From positions 3,248,501-3,312,500 of the forward strand of contig CP129487.1 in assembly GCA_030584025.1 (NCBI GenBank): a stretch of DNA of 64,000 nucleotides, written 5' to 3'. Origin of the DNA: Cyclobacteriaceae bacterium. Its GTDB lineage: Bacteria; Bacteroidota; Bacteroidia; Cytophagales; Cyclobacteriaceae. How positions within the stretch are numbered: position 1 is the first letter of the stretch; each line of letters begins with the position of its first letter. The notes under the pieces are model-generated. The model worked only from the letters and a program-made list of their open reading frames with translations. It was not told where the DNA came from and ran no database searches. The position numbers and the translations under genes were made by a program. Positions 52,533-64,000 of the stretch are shown one piece after another.

Positions 52533-53597
52533 TTAAGCAGATTTCGAATATAACGATTTATAACGATTCAGGGACACCGATTGGTCTATTGGGGCGCCAT
52601 TTTCCAGCCAGTTCACCAAAACATCCGAAAAATACGGTGCCAGACTCACACCTTTAGTGCCTAAACCATTAAAAACTACCAATTGTTCATATTCCGGGTG
52701 AGGCCCTAATATTGGCCTGCGATCGGGTGTTGTGGGTCGAAAACCCCATTCCTGACCGGTAATTTGATAGGAAAAATTGACTAATTCATCCAATCCCCTT
52801 TTTAACTCCGCTAATCCAGCTTCGGTAATTGCCGGTAACTGATCCTCTTTATTGTAAGTGGCTCCCACTTTCCAGATATCCGGCACAACATAAACACCCC
52901 GGTTCAAAATTACTTCAGGCTTTGGTTGAGGTTCAATAGTAAGTGTTTCACCTTTTAGTGGCCGTATGGGAAGCCAGGAAAAATACCGGGATGTTTGAAT
53001 ATTTACCCCTGAACAAAAAATAATTTTGGATGCCCGCCACTCCCGATAGCGAATGCCTGTGTCTGTAAAGTCCAGTTCATCATCAATAAAAGGCTCAGAC
53101 AAAACACGTAAATTGGAATCAACAAAATCACGAACAGCTTTTAAGAAAATGGTTGTGTTCAGGTACCCACATTGATTCAAAAGCAAACCACCAAAATCAT
53201 TCTTAACAAATTGCTCAAAGATCGGCCGGATTGTAACTTCTTTCAGATAAGAGATGTAGCTTTCATTTGTGCTTCTGGCCATCCATTCATTCTGCTCTTC
53301 CACTGAAATAAAAGGTCGGTACAGGGTCATCGGAAAAAAGAATCGGGCCTGGAGCAATGTTTCAGCTTGCCTGTAAAATTGATGCAAGTATGGGAACAGC
53401 GTGTCAGCCATCCATGTCTTGCCCATTTGTCGCCCCGTGATGGGGTTGAATAAACCAGCAGCTACAACACTGGCAGCATGCGCATGTGGCTCGTCAATAA
53501 GCAGTATTCTTTTTTGGCGGAGTAAGAATTGGAGCACCAGGCAAGACCCGGCAACACCCTGCCCTACAATAATATAATCAACATTTTTGGTGGCCAT
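52533..53597 (-). CDS. FAD-dependent oxidoreductase (DAO family)
   Basis: 354 residues. FAD-binding GxGxxG in YIIVGQGVAGSCLVL, a second stretch IIFCSGVNIQTSRYF, and the C-terminal FAD motif VVFNGLGTKGVSLAPYF. GLFNPITGRQMGKTWMAD and WGFRPTTPDRRPILGPHPEY match the D-amino-acid oxidase/ThiO/MnmC-C group. Substrate unknown; it probably oxidises an amine. Starts seven bases before the propeller gene ends its upstream region, in the same direction. Confidence 0.85.
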   Translation of the reverse strand: MATKNVDYIIVGQGVAGSCLVLQFLLRQKRILLIDEPHAHAASVVAAGLFNPITGRQMGKTWMADTLFPYLHQFYRQAETLLQARFFFPMTLYRPFISVEEQNEWMARSTNESYISYLKEVTIRPIFEQFVKNDFGGLLLNQCGYLNTTIFLKAVRDFVDSNLRVLSEPFIDDELDFTDTGIRYREWRASKIIFCSGVNIQTSRYFSWLPIRPLKGETLTIEPQPKPEVILNRGVYVVPDIWKVGATYNKEDQLPAITEAGLAELKRGLDELVNFSYQITGQEWGFRPTTPDRRPILGPHPEYEQLVVFNGLGTKGVSLAPYFSDVLVNWLENGAPIDQSVSLNRYKSLYSKSA

Positions 53598-53668
53598 CCA
53601 GGTAATTAAGGTGTGTAAATAACCAACCTAACAATTTCAGGCTTAATTTTGAGATCAAATGTCTGGCA

Positions 53669-54319
53669 ATGTTGCAAATAAAACATTTTGAATTCAACCC
53701 CTTTCAGGAAAACACCTACGTGCTTTACGATGAAACACGTGCTTGTGTCATTATTGATCCGGGTTGCTCCAATAAGCAAGAAGAAGATCAACTGAAAAAA
53801 TTCATTGCCGACAACAACCTTTCCGTAACGCAGTTGGTAAACACCCACTGCCACATCGATCATGTTTTAGGCAACGCATTCGTAAAACGAACTTTTGGGG
53901 TTAAGCTGTTCATTCATAAAATTGAAGAACCGTTACTACGGGCAGTAAAAACCTACGCTCCCAACTATGGCTTCTTTGGATACCAGGATACAGAACCAGA
54001 TGGATTCATTAGCGAAGACGATGTGCTGCAGGTTGGGAATGAAACGCTGAAAATTTTGTTTGTGCCCGGTCATAGTCCGGGGCATGTTGCATTTTATCAC
54101 GAGCAATCTCAATCGCTTATTGGTGGCGATGTGTTGTTTTACAACAGCATAGGTCGCACGGATTTACCCGGAGGTGACTACGATACGCTTATTAACAGCA
54201 TCCATCAAAAAATTTTCACATTGCCTGATGAGGTTACTGTATATTGCGGCCACGGCCCGGTTACCAAAATAGGATATGAAAAAAGAACCAATCCATTTTG
54301 CGCCATCATTCAAGCCTGA
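53669..54319 (+). CDS. MBL-fold hydrolase (glyoxalase II-like)
   Basis: 216 residues. Zinc motif THCHIDHVLGN, then VPGHSPGHVAFYH, GGDVLFYNSIGRTDLPGGD and YCGHGPVTKIGYEKRTNPF. This is the YcbL/hydroxyacylglutathione-hydrolase-like group; it likely cleaves a thioester. Three bases before pssA, same direction, so probably one operon. Confidence 0.9.
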   Translation: MLQIKHFEFNPFQENTYVLYDETRACVIIDPGCSNKQEEDQLKKFIADNNLSVTQLVNTHCHIDHVLGNAFVKRTFGVKLFIHKIEEPLLRAVKTYAPNYGFFGYQDTEPDGFISEDDVLQVGNETLKILFVPGHSPGHVAFYHEQSQSLIGGDVLFYNSIGRTDLPGGDYDTLINSIHQKIFTLPDEVTVYCGHGPVTKIGYEKRTNPFCAIIQA

Positions 54320-54322
54320 TTC

Positions 54323-54991
54323 ATGCGACACCTTCCTAACCTGTTAACTTGTTTCAATTTACTTTGCGGATGCCTCGGCATTGTTGCGGTGTTGGAGAAC
54401 CGAAACATTGAAGCTGCATATTTTGTGTGGGCTGCTTGCGTATTTGATTTTTTTGATGGCTTTGCTGCTCGTGCACTCAAGGTAAGCTCACCTATTGGAA
54501 AAGAATTAGACTCACTTGCTGATGTGGTGAGCTTTGGCTTATTACCTGCTGTGGTGATGTACAAATTATGGCCCACCGGCTCAGGTGAATACCTGCCGTA
54601 CCTGTCATTTTCAATTGCCATTTTTTCTGCCTTGCGCCTGGCAATCTTTAATGTAGATGAAACGCAACGCGATTCTTTCAGAGGGTTACCGACCCCTGCA
54701 AACGCCTTGTTGATTACTGCGTTGCCCCTGCAACAGGCTGTTATTATGGATTGGATTATTCAACCCTGGGCTTTGATAACCATAACTGTGGTTTCGTCAT
54801 TTTTACTGGTTTCTCCATTGGAATTATTTGCGTTGAAATTCAAAAATTTTACATGGCAGTCGAACAAAATCAGGTTTACCTTCCTTATACTTTCTGTATT
54901 AGTGTTGGCATTCGGGCAGGCAGCCGCCATACCGCTTGTTATACTTTTATATATCGCATTGTCGTTAGGAGTACAGATTCTGTCAAAATAA
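54323..54991 (+). CDS. pssA: CDP-diacylglycerol-serine O-phosphatidyltransferase
   Basis: 222 residues, about seven membrane helices. The CDP-alcohol phosphotransferase motif D-x2-D-G-x2-A-R-x8-G-x3-D-x3-D is seen in VFDFFDGFAARALK and IGKELDSLADVVSFG. N-terminus RHLPNLLTCFNLLCGCLGI is typical of PssA. It makes phosphatidylserine, the precursor of phosphatidylethanolamine. porU follows directly. Confidence 0.94.
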   Translation: MRHLPNLLTCFNLLCGCLGIVAVLENRNIEAAYFVWAACVFDFFDGFAARALKVSSPIGKELDSLADVVSFGLLPAVVMYKLWPTGSGEYLPYLSFSIAIFSALRLAIFNVDETQRDSFRGLPTPANALLITALPLQQAVIMDWIIQPWALITITVVSSFLLVSPLELFALKFKNFTWQSNKIRFTFLILSVLVLAFGQAAAIPLVILLYIALSLGVQILSK

Positions 54992-57900
54992 TTGGTTAAC
55001 TACCGGTTCGTGCAAAAAATCGCGTCTACCATACTAAGATCGCTTGTCAGTTTCGCACTGCTCTTCCTTTCATTTTCTGTAAAGGGGCAGCAATCCGTGC
55101 TGGCAAACGGCACGTGGTACAAAGTGGCTGTTGAAAAAAATGGCGTTTACAAAATCGATCAGGCACAGTTTAAAAAGATGGGGTTTTCAGCTAATGCAGA
55201 TCCGCGAAAAATAAAAATCTATACCCAAAGTTCGGGTATGTTGCCCCAACTGAACAGCGCACCACGCGTAAATGACCTTACGGAATGTGCGATTTTTATT
55301 GAAGGAGAGCAAGATGGAGTATTCAATCAAAGGGATTTTATTCTTTTCTATGCAGAAGGATCCGACAAGGTTGGCTATGATCTTGTGTCGGAAACATTCC
55401 AGTATGAAAAACATCAGTATGCCAAGGAAAATTTTTACTACATAACGGTTGGTGAAAGTGCTGGTAAACGCATGGGCACTTCACCAAATCTTGGAACATC
55501 ATTCCCCGTAATTCAGGAGTTCGATAACTATGCGTATCACGAAATCAATCAATACAATATTCTAAAATCCGGAAGGGAATGGTTCGGTGAGCGTTTCGAT
55601 CTGACAACTGAACAAACGATTCGATTTCCATTAAGCAACATCATTGAAAACACTCCGGTAAAATTGGTTTCGGATGTAATGAGTCAATCATTTGGCAATA
55701 CATCTTTCAATGTACTGATTAATGGGGTACAAACCGGTCAACACACCATTGCTGCAATACCCAACACGCAATACGGCATTAAGGGAAGGCACGCATCCGA
55801 CACATTTTTAACTACCAGCAGCGCAGTATCGGCATCAACCCGGAATGAGCAGGAAATACGGTACCAATATATAAAGAGTGCGTCCGGTTCTGTCGGATAC
55901 CTAAATTATTGCCTGCTTCAGGTCAAACAACGATTGCAGCTTTATGGCAACCAAACCATTTTCCGATCAGCCTTAAGCACACAAAATACAGAATCAACCT
56001 TTCAGGTAAATCAAGTTACTGAACAAACCCGTGCTTGGGATGTTACGGATCCTACTGAAGTATTGATTCAGGAAACATCGCTCAACACCAACACCATTTC
56101 GTTCGGAACTTCCACTTCAGATTTAAAAGAATTTATCGTTTTCAATTCCAACATTCCTGCACCACGACTTGTTGGAAAAGTTAATAATCAAAACCTGCAC
56201 GGGTTAAATACGCCAACCTTGTTAATCATTACACATCCGGATTTTAAAAACGAAGCACTCCGTCTGAAAGCACACCGCGAATCAACCAATGGGATTGACG
56301 TGGTTGTCGCTACACTCGAAGAAGTCTACCATGAATTTTCCGGAGGCAAACAAGATGTTACAGCTTTACGCGACTTTACGAAATACCTGTACGATAAAAA
56401 TGAAGGAAAATTAAAATCGTTGCTGTTGTTTGGTAAATGTTCTTACGATTACAATGATGTGTTGGTGGACAACAAGAATTTTGTTCCCACGTATCAATCC
56501 CGAAATTCACTCCATCCGTTACTTACCTATTCCTCTGATGATTTTTTTGCTTTTATGGAAGCAAACGAAGGAGAGTGGGGAGAAGGACCTGTACAAAATC
56601 ATACCTTGGATATTGCCGTAGGGCGATTACCTGTAAAATCAATTCAGGAAGCTGGTCACGTGGTTGATAAGCTCATTTACTATGATACCGACCACAAAAG
56701 GTTTGGGGGATGGAGAAAAGACATTGTGTTTGTGGCTGATGATGGCGATTTCAATATTCACCAAAGTCAGGCCGATCAAATGGCACGAAACATTGATGAA
56801 AACTACGGACACTTCAATACCAAAAAAATTTACCTCGATGCATTTCCGCAACTTCCAGGGGCTGGCGGAACCATATCGCCTGAAACAAAAAAGCAAATTG
56901 AACAAACCATTAATGACGGAGCATTATTGATCAACTATACCGGCCACGGAAGCGAGCGGCAATGGGCACAAGAAAGAATTCTGGATGAAATTCAAATTCA
57001 AACCATAAAGAATAAAAGATTACCCTTACTGGTTACAGCTACCTGTGAATTTGGAAGACAAGATGATCCTGTTTTTCCTTCAGGTGGCGAATTGTTTATG
57101 CTTCAGCCTGAAGGCGGAGCTATCGGTCTCGTTACAACCGCACGACCGGTAAGCTCGAGTACAAACTTTGAACTTAACCAGGCATTCTATGATGCCTTCT
57201 TTCAAAAAGACAACGGAAGCAACCTTACCTTAGGTGAAATTTTCAGGCGAACCAAAAACAACAGCATTTCAGGAGTTTCCAACCGAAACTTTTCTCTAAT
57301 TGGCGATCCTTCCATGTACCTGGCTACACCAACACACACTGCAAAAATTACCTCCATTACAACGGCCTCAGGCAGTGAGGTACTTAAAGCCTTGTCAACC
57401 GTAAACATAGCGGGCGAAATTGTGAATTTCGAAGATAAAAAAATTGAGGATTTCACTGGCTTACTTGAAGCTACGTTATTCGATAAGGAAACTTCCTTTC
57501 AAACATTAGGAAATGAAAATTCACCATTCGCTTATAAACAATGGTTCAATGCACTGTTTCGTGGAAAAGCAAGTGTTGAAAATGGCTCGTTTACTTTCCA
57601 GTTTATCATACCAAAAAATATTGCCTACGCAGTAGATGCCGGAAAGCTGAGCTTGTATGCCTATGATACGAATACTAACGATGAAGCAGCCGGCCAATCT
57701 ATCGATTTTATGGTTGGATCCAGTGAGTCTGACGCCACGGTAGACACAACTTCTCCGGAAATAAAACTCTACATGAACGATATCACTTTTACGGATGGTG
57801 GCATCACCAACTCAAGGCCAACATTAATCGCGCAACTTAGCGATGACAGCGGAGTTAACATTTCGGGTTATGGAATTGGCAACAGCATAGTTGCGGTGTT

Positions 57901-58402
57901 GGATGATAATGAAACCTTCGTGTTGAACGATTACTACATGGCTGAACAAGATGATTATTCGCAAGGAAGCCTTGAATTTATGTTGCCACAATTAAGCCCA
58001 GGTATGCACACCATTACGTTACGCGCCTGGGATACCCACAACAATCCCGGAGTGGCACGAATCAATTTTAGAGTGTCAGGCACGAACGATCTGTTGATTG
58101 AGTCATTCGCCAACTTCCCAAATCCCGTTAAGGAAAAGACACAATTTTACTTCACACACAACCAGGCAGGGAATGACCTGGATGCCCAGCTTCTGATTTA
58201 CGATTACACCGGTCAGGCCTTGCAGGATTATGCCTTTTCTGTATCCGAAAGCACCCAACAGGTTAATCTTATTGAATTATCGGTATCAGAAAATACCGGC
58301 AAAAAACTGCCACCCGGATTATACTTGGCACGCCTGATTGTGCGTTCTTTAGCCGATGGCTCTAAAAATGAGCAGGTTACAAAGCTTATTATAGCGAATT
58401 GA
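54992..58402 (+). CDS. porU: Type IX secretion system sortase PorU
   Basis: Up to 1136 residues. Start is either TTG at 54992 or GTG at 55010; the latter gives a cleaner signal peptide. The gingipain-like C25 peptidase domain lies in the middle with the catalytic pair H at about 651 (LINYTGHGSERQW) and C at about 684 (LLVTATCEFGRQDDP). The C-terminus is a T9SS sorting domain (FPNPVKEKTQFYF, LLIYDYTGQAL, LPPGLYLARL). PorU removes the sorting domain of exported cargo and attaches A-LPS at the outer membrane. porV follows, overlapping by four bases or close to it. Confidence 0.95.
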   Translation: MVNYRFVQKIASTILRSLVSFALLFLSFSVKGQQSVLANGTWYKVAVEKNGVYKIDQAQFKKMGFSANADPRKIKIYTQSSGMLPQLNSAPRVNDLTECAIFIEGEQDGVFNQRDFILFYAEGSDKVGYDLVSETFQYEKHQYAKENFYYITVGESAGKRMGTSPNLGTSFPVIQEFDNYAYHEINQYNILKSGREWFGERFDLTTEQTIRFPLSNIIENTPVKLVSDVMSQSFGNTSFNVLINGVQTGQHTIAAIPNTQYGIKGRHASDTFLTTSSAVSASTRNEQEIRYQYIKSASGSVGYLNYCLLQVKQRLQLYGNQTIFRSALSTQNTESTFQVNQVTEQTRAWDVTDPTEVLIQETSLNTNTISFGTSTSDLKEFIVFNSNIPAPRLVGKVNNQNLHGLNTPTLLIITHPDFKNEALRLKAHRESTNGIDVVVATLEEVYHEFSGGKQDVTALRDFTKYLYDKNEGKLKSLLLFGKCSYDYNDVLVDNKNFVPTYQSRNSLHPLLTYSSDDFFAFMEANEGEWGEGPVQNHTLDIAVGRLPVKSIQEAGHVVDKLIYYDTDHKRFGGWRKDIVFVADDGDFNIHQSQADQMARNIDENYGHFNTKKIYLDAFPQLPGAGGTISPETKKQIEQTINDGALLINYTGHGSERQWAQERILDEIQIQTIKNKRLPLLVTATCEFGRQDDPVFPSGGELFMLQPEGGAIGLVTTARPVSSSTNFELNQAFYDAFFQKDNGSNLTLGEIFRRTKNNSISGVSNRNFSLIGDPSMYLATPTHTAKITSITTASGSEVLKALSTVNIAGEIVNFEDKKIEDFTGLLEATLFDKETSFQTLGNENSPFAYKQWFNALFRGKASVENGSFTFQFIIPKNIAYAVDAGKLSLYAYDTNTNDEAAGQSIDFMVGSSESDATVDTTSPEIKLYMNDITFTDGGITNSRPTLIAQLSDDSGVNISGYGIGNSIVAVLDDNETFVLNDYYMAEQDDYSQGSLEFMLPQLSPGMHTITLRAWDTHNNPGVARINFRVSGTNDLLIESFANFPNPVKEKTQFYFTHNQAGNDLDAQLLIYDYTGQALQDYAFSVSESTQQVNLIELSVSENTGKKLPPGLYLARLIVRSLADGSKNEQVTKLIIAN

Positions 58403-58431
58403 TTATCTTTAAGCCCTTGAAAAAGAATTAC

Positions 58432-59589
58432 ATGAAGTTTATTGCTGTTGCGCTATTTGCCTCTTTTTTGGTTTGGATTGACAGCTCAGTTTATGCGCAA
58501 GGTCAGGTTGTTACGGGCTCAGATACAACGCTTCGGCCTATAACCACAGCGGTTCCATTTCTTACCATCAGCCCGGATGCCCGAAGTGCAGCATTGGGTG
58601 ATGCCGGAGCTGCAACGAGCCCGGATGCAAACTCAGCCTTTTGGAACCCTGCTAAGCTTGTTTTTATCGATCAGACTTACGGAGGCTCAGTATCTTATAC
58701 CCCTTGGCTAGGGAAAATTATTGACGATATGTCAATTTCTTACCTGACTGGCTTTTATAAATTTTCCAGAGAACAGGCTGTCGCAGTCTCAATGAAATAT
58801 TTTGACCTTGGTGAAATATTCATTACTGAAGATGGCGTGAGCGGAACCAATTTCAGGCCGCGAGAATTTTCGATTGATTTTACATACTCACGCAAATTAA
58901 CAGAAGAACTAAGTTTAGGTTTAACAGGCAAATACATTCACTCGAATTTAACTGGGGCCTTTGGCACGTTTAGCTCCGGTGGAACAGTTGACGCGCAACC
59001 AGGCCGAAGCGTAGCTGCCGATATTGGAGTTTATTATAATACTACACTTAAAGGAGCCAAAAACAACAATCTAGCCTTGGCCGCAGTTATCTCCAACATT
59101 GGCGCTAAGCTTTCGTATACGGATGATGCCAATAGAGATTTTCTGCCAACCAACTTACGATTAGGTGCTGTTTATACTACTGAAGTTGACCAAGCTAACA
59201 GCTTCTCATTTATTCTTGATGTGAATAAATTAATGGTGCCCACCATTGATGAGGGACAAACCGTGTTAGGTGGAATGTTTAGTTCATTTGGGGATGCACC
59301 CAACGGCTTCTCAGAAGAGATCAAAGAATTTATTGTAAACGCTGGAGTAGAGTATTGGTACAACAACACGTTTGCCGGAAGAGCAGGTTATTTTTTGGAG
59401 GCGAGGGAAAAAGGAAATAGAAAATACATGACGCTTGGAGTGGGGTTCAGAAAGGATCGCTTCGGCATAGATGTTGCCTATCTGGTTCCCACCAACAGAA
59501 GAGAGCACCCGTTAGCCGAAACCATCCGGTTTTCCCTTTTGTTTCAGATAAACAAAGGCGAGCTGGATACCCCCTCTGTTACCGACTAA
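58432..59589 (+). CDS. porV: Type IX secretion system outer-membrane protein PorV
   Basis: 385 residues from the ATG at 58432, giving a signal peptide ending SSVYAQ. The FadL-like barrel opens with the family signature VPFLTISPDARSAALGDAGA and SPDANSAFWNPAKLVF. PorV shuttles secreted substrates from the translocon to the PorU sortase, so the neighbouring position is functional. The C-terminal RFSLLFQINKG closes the barrel. Confidence 0.95.
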   Translation: MKFIAVALFASFLVWIDSSVYAQGQVVTGSDTTLRPITTAVPFLTISPDARSAALGDAGAATSPDANSAFWNPAKLVFIDQTYGGSVSYTPWLGKIIDDMSISYLTGFYKFSREQAVAVSMKYFDLGEIFITEDGVSGTNFRPREFSIDFTYSRKLTEELSLGLTGKYIHSNLTGAFGTFSSGGTVDAQPGRSVAADIGVYYNTTLKGAKNNNLALAAVISNIGAKLSYTDDANRDFLPTNLRLGAVYTTEVDQANSFSFILDVNKLMVPTIDEGQTVLGGMFSSFGDAPNGFSEEIKEFIVNAGVEYWYNNTFAGRAGYFLEAREKGNRKYMTLGVGFRKDRFGIDVAYLVPTNRREHPLAETIRFSLLFQINKGELDTPSVTD

Positions 59590-59592
59590 TCA

Positions 59593-60852
59593 ATGGTTAA
59601 CAGAAGCAGTGCGCCCCCATTTGTAAAAAGTACAACCTTTAATCTGTTAAAAGCTGAAAGACACCCACTTTCGGGAACAAATGAACTTTTCTTTATTTCA
59701 GGGGGCGATCAGGATGTTGTAAAGATTGAATTGGTTTTTCATGCCGGGCGATGGCATGAACCTAACTTAGGGGTTTCTCATTTCGCAGCCACACTTTTAC
59801 CAAAAGGAACTCCCTCAAAAACAAGTTTTGAAATTACCCGCTTACTCGATTATTACGGACTACATCTGGAAATTAACCCTGGTTTTGATTTTACTTCCAT
59901 AACACTTTATGGCCTGACAAAATACGTAGATCGGGCATTAGATGTATTGTTGGAACTAATTACATCGCCCTCCTTTCCTGAAAATGAACTGGAGCAATCA
60001 AAAGACATCTTCCGTCAGGGATTAAAAGTAAACCTGGAGAAAACAAACTTTCTGGCCTCCCGGTTATTTCGTGAAAAATTATTCGGTTCCGATCATCCTT
60101 ACGGCAAGGACGTAGAATTGAAGGACATCGACACAATTAATCAAGCTCAACTTTTAAACTTCAATAAAAACTATTTTAGAAATTTTCTGGCTTTCGTAAG
60201 CGGCAAACCATCAGATCAACTAAAAACACAACTCATCACCAAACTCAATCTGATTGAACAAAATATCAGTAACACAAAAACATTTTCCCGAAAGCAAAGC
60301 TCAACCGCAGATCATTTCACTCCCAAAAGCAATAGCGTACAAACCTCTATTCGTGTGGGAAAAATGCTGATCGCTAGAGATCACAAAGATTATCCTGCCG
60401 TATTGTTGCTCAATCATATCCTGGGTGGATTCTTCGGATCGCGGCTAATGAAAAACATTCGGGAGGAAAAAGGTCTCACCTATGGAATTCACTCGTCCAT
60501 ACATGCTTTAAAACATGATAGCTATCTCGTCATCGGTGCCGATGTAAATAAAGAAAACCGGCAATTAACTATTGATGAGATTAAAAGCGAATTGAGTCGC
60601 CTGCAAAATGAAGCGATCTCGGAAAGCGAATTAGAGATTGCCCGAAATCATTTTATTGGAAGTCTTCAATCTGATATGAGCACTCCATTTGCCCATGCTG
60701 ATAAGCACAAAGTTATTTCGCTTTTCAATTTACAAATGGATTACTACCAACAGTTGATTCAATCCCTTTCAACGCTTACATCAAAAAATCTTTCGGAAAC
60801 AGCTCAAATACATTTCTCCGAAGAGACTTTGCTTACTGCTTCTGTTGGTTGA
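59593..60852 (+). CDS. M16-family peptidase homologue without its zinc motif
   Basis: 419 residues with the two-lobe M16 pattern. The inverted zinc motif HxxEH, expected after the first strand, reads GVSHFAATLLPKGT: the first histidine is present, but the glutamate and second histidine are not. The second lobe keeps the R/Y signature GGFFGSRLMKNIREEKGLTYGIHS, as in non-catalytic partner subunits. It probably pairs with an active M16 protein encoded elsewhere. No signal peptide is seen. It follows porV by three bases. Confidence 0.88.
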   Translation: MVNRSSAPPFVKSTTFNLLKAERHPLSGTNELFFISGGDQDVVKIELVFHAGRWHEPNLGVSHFAATLLPKGTPSKTSFEITRLLDYYGLHLEINPGFDFTSITLYGLTKYVDRALDVLLELITSPSFPENELEQSKDIFRQGLKVNLEKTNFLASRLFREKLFGSDHPYGKDVELKDIDTINQAQLLNFNKNYFRNFLAFVSGKPSDQLKTQLITKLNLIEQNISNTKTFSRKQSSTADHFTPKSNSVQTSIRVGKMLIARDHKDYPAVLLLNHILGGFFGSRLMKNIREEKGLTYGIHSSIHALKHDSYLVIGADVNKENRQLTIDEIKSELSRLQNEAISESELEIARNHFIGSLQSDMSTPFAHADKHKVISLFNLQMDYYQQLIQSLSTLTSKNLSETAQIHFSEETLLTASVG

Positions 60853-60871
60853 TCTCAGTCTGCTACCAACA

Positions 60872-60902
60872 AAAAAGCCTCACATTTCTGTGAGGCTTTT
60901 GA
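60872..60902. terminator. Bidirectional terminator between the M16 gene and 5S rRNA
   Basis: AAAAGCCTCACA pairs with TGTGAGGCTTTT around a four-base loop; A-run on the left and T-run on the right serve both strands. It ends the M16 transcript on the plus strand and the rRNA operon on the minus strand. Confidence 0.9.
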
Positions 60903-60910
60903 ATAAAAAA

Positions 60911-61021
60911 TAGGCAACGACTTACTCTCCCACGTTTTACCGTAGTACCATCAGCGCTGGTGGGCTTAACTGCTCTGTTCGGAATGGGAAGAGGTGATCC
61001 CCACCGCTATAGTCACCTTAA
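60911..61021 (-). rRNA. rrf: 5S ribosomal RNA
   Basis: On the minus strand the conserved core GGGGATCACCTCTTCCCATT and CCGAACAGAGCAGTTAAGCC, with GCGCTGATGGTACTACGGTA and the closing CGTGGGAGAGTAAGTCG, is that of bacterial 5S. The ends are set by the pairing of 5' and 3' strands and are accurate to a few bases. Confidence 0.93.
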
Positions 61022-61060
61022 TACCTTCAGTGATTTTCATTGAGGTTTGACCCCCAACGT

Positions 61061-61074
61061 CCCGATTGCTCGGG
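61061..61074. repeat. CCCGATTGCTCGGG palindrome in the 23S-5S spacer
   Basis: The same 14-base palindrome recurs exactly within the 23S gene at 62328-62341, and a related form CCCCGATTAATCGGGG is at 61851-61866. Confidence 0.6.
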
Positions 61075-61189
61075 ATCACCTTTAAGATTGGTGAAGCGTG
61101 GCTGCTCCAATATCTTTGACCACCGGAAGAGGTAGATGTTTTCAATGTATGTACCGTAAAGGTTAAACCACGAACATAGGGCTTGCCCG

Positions 61190-64000
<2,811 letters not shown>

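Overview
The window looks like a chromosomal segment of a Bacteroidota bacterium, most likely of the Cytophagales/Cyclobacteriaceae type. Evidence: an Oar-like TonB-dependent receptor, the type IX secretion genes porU-porV, NqrF, several promoter-like boxes of the Bacteroidota form TTTG-N20-TAnnTTTG, few Shine-Dalgarno sequences, and 23S/5S rRNA of Bacteroidota appearance. No plasmid or phage backbone is seen. Assignments are from reading the sequence; no database search was possible.

Layout. 1-8.5 kb: a partial substrate-binding lipoprotein, an Oar-like receptor, an M14 peptidase and a BamA-like barrel protein. 8.6-13.2 kb: a haem-binding protein, an FMN glutamate-synthase-like enzyme, small hypothetical genes, and a gene-poor stretch with REP-like palindromes. 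13.2-18.3 kb, minus strand: a beta-CASP nuclease, acylphosphatase, a GapN-like dehydrogenase, deoC, a small exported protein and an SNase-fold protein that lacks its catalytic arginines. 18.5-24.1 kb: a giant TPR protein, two tandem 39-residue membrane microproteins, dihydrolipoyl dehydrogenase, and an antitoxin followed by a frameshifted RelE. 24.2-25.8 kb: fabG, a DinB-like gene and a small membrane protein. 25.95-31.2 kb: a methionine operon (metY-metX-metB-hom) behind a strong promoter, a SAM-I riboswitch and a 48-residue leader ORF that ends in eight cysteines within eleven codons. 31.3-38.5 kb: nqrF, a beta-barrel protein, an arginase-fold protein, a lipoprotein and a divergent Nramp transporter.

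38.4-47.1 kb is the most unusual part: an RNA-repair/RNA-damage island. Reading along the minus strand it holds a Tyr-like tRNA, a string of tRNA half-like pieces, a slipin gene, a tRNA-like element with a long insertion in front of rtcB, the RNA ligase gene rtcB, an ApeA-like HEPN ribonuclease gene, and two RlaP-type nucleotidyltransferase genes that overlap by four bases. Divergent to this is a transcription factor in which a WYL regulator is fused to a PhyH-type 2-oxoglutarate oxygenase. The intergenic region between them holds three successive hairpins, each with a seven-base loop. The inferred theme is RNA cleavage, sensing of broken tRNA, and repair.

47.2-64 kb: a D-2-hydroxyacid dehydrogenase, yicC, a TolB-propeller/barrel fusion, an FAD oxidoreductase, an MBL hydrolase, pssA, porU, porV, an M16 peptidase homologue without its zinc site, and then, on the minus strand, 5S rRNA and nearly complete 23S rRNA running off the right edge.
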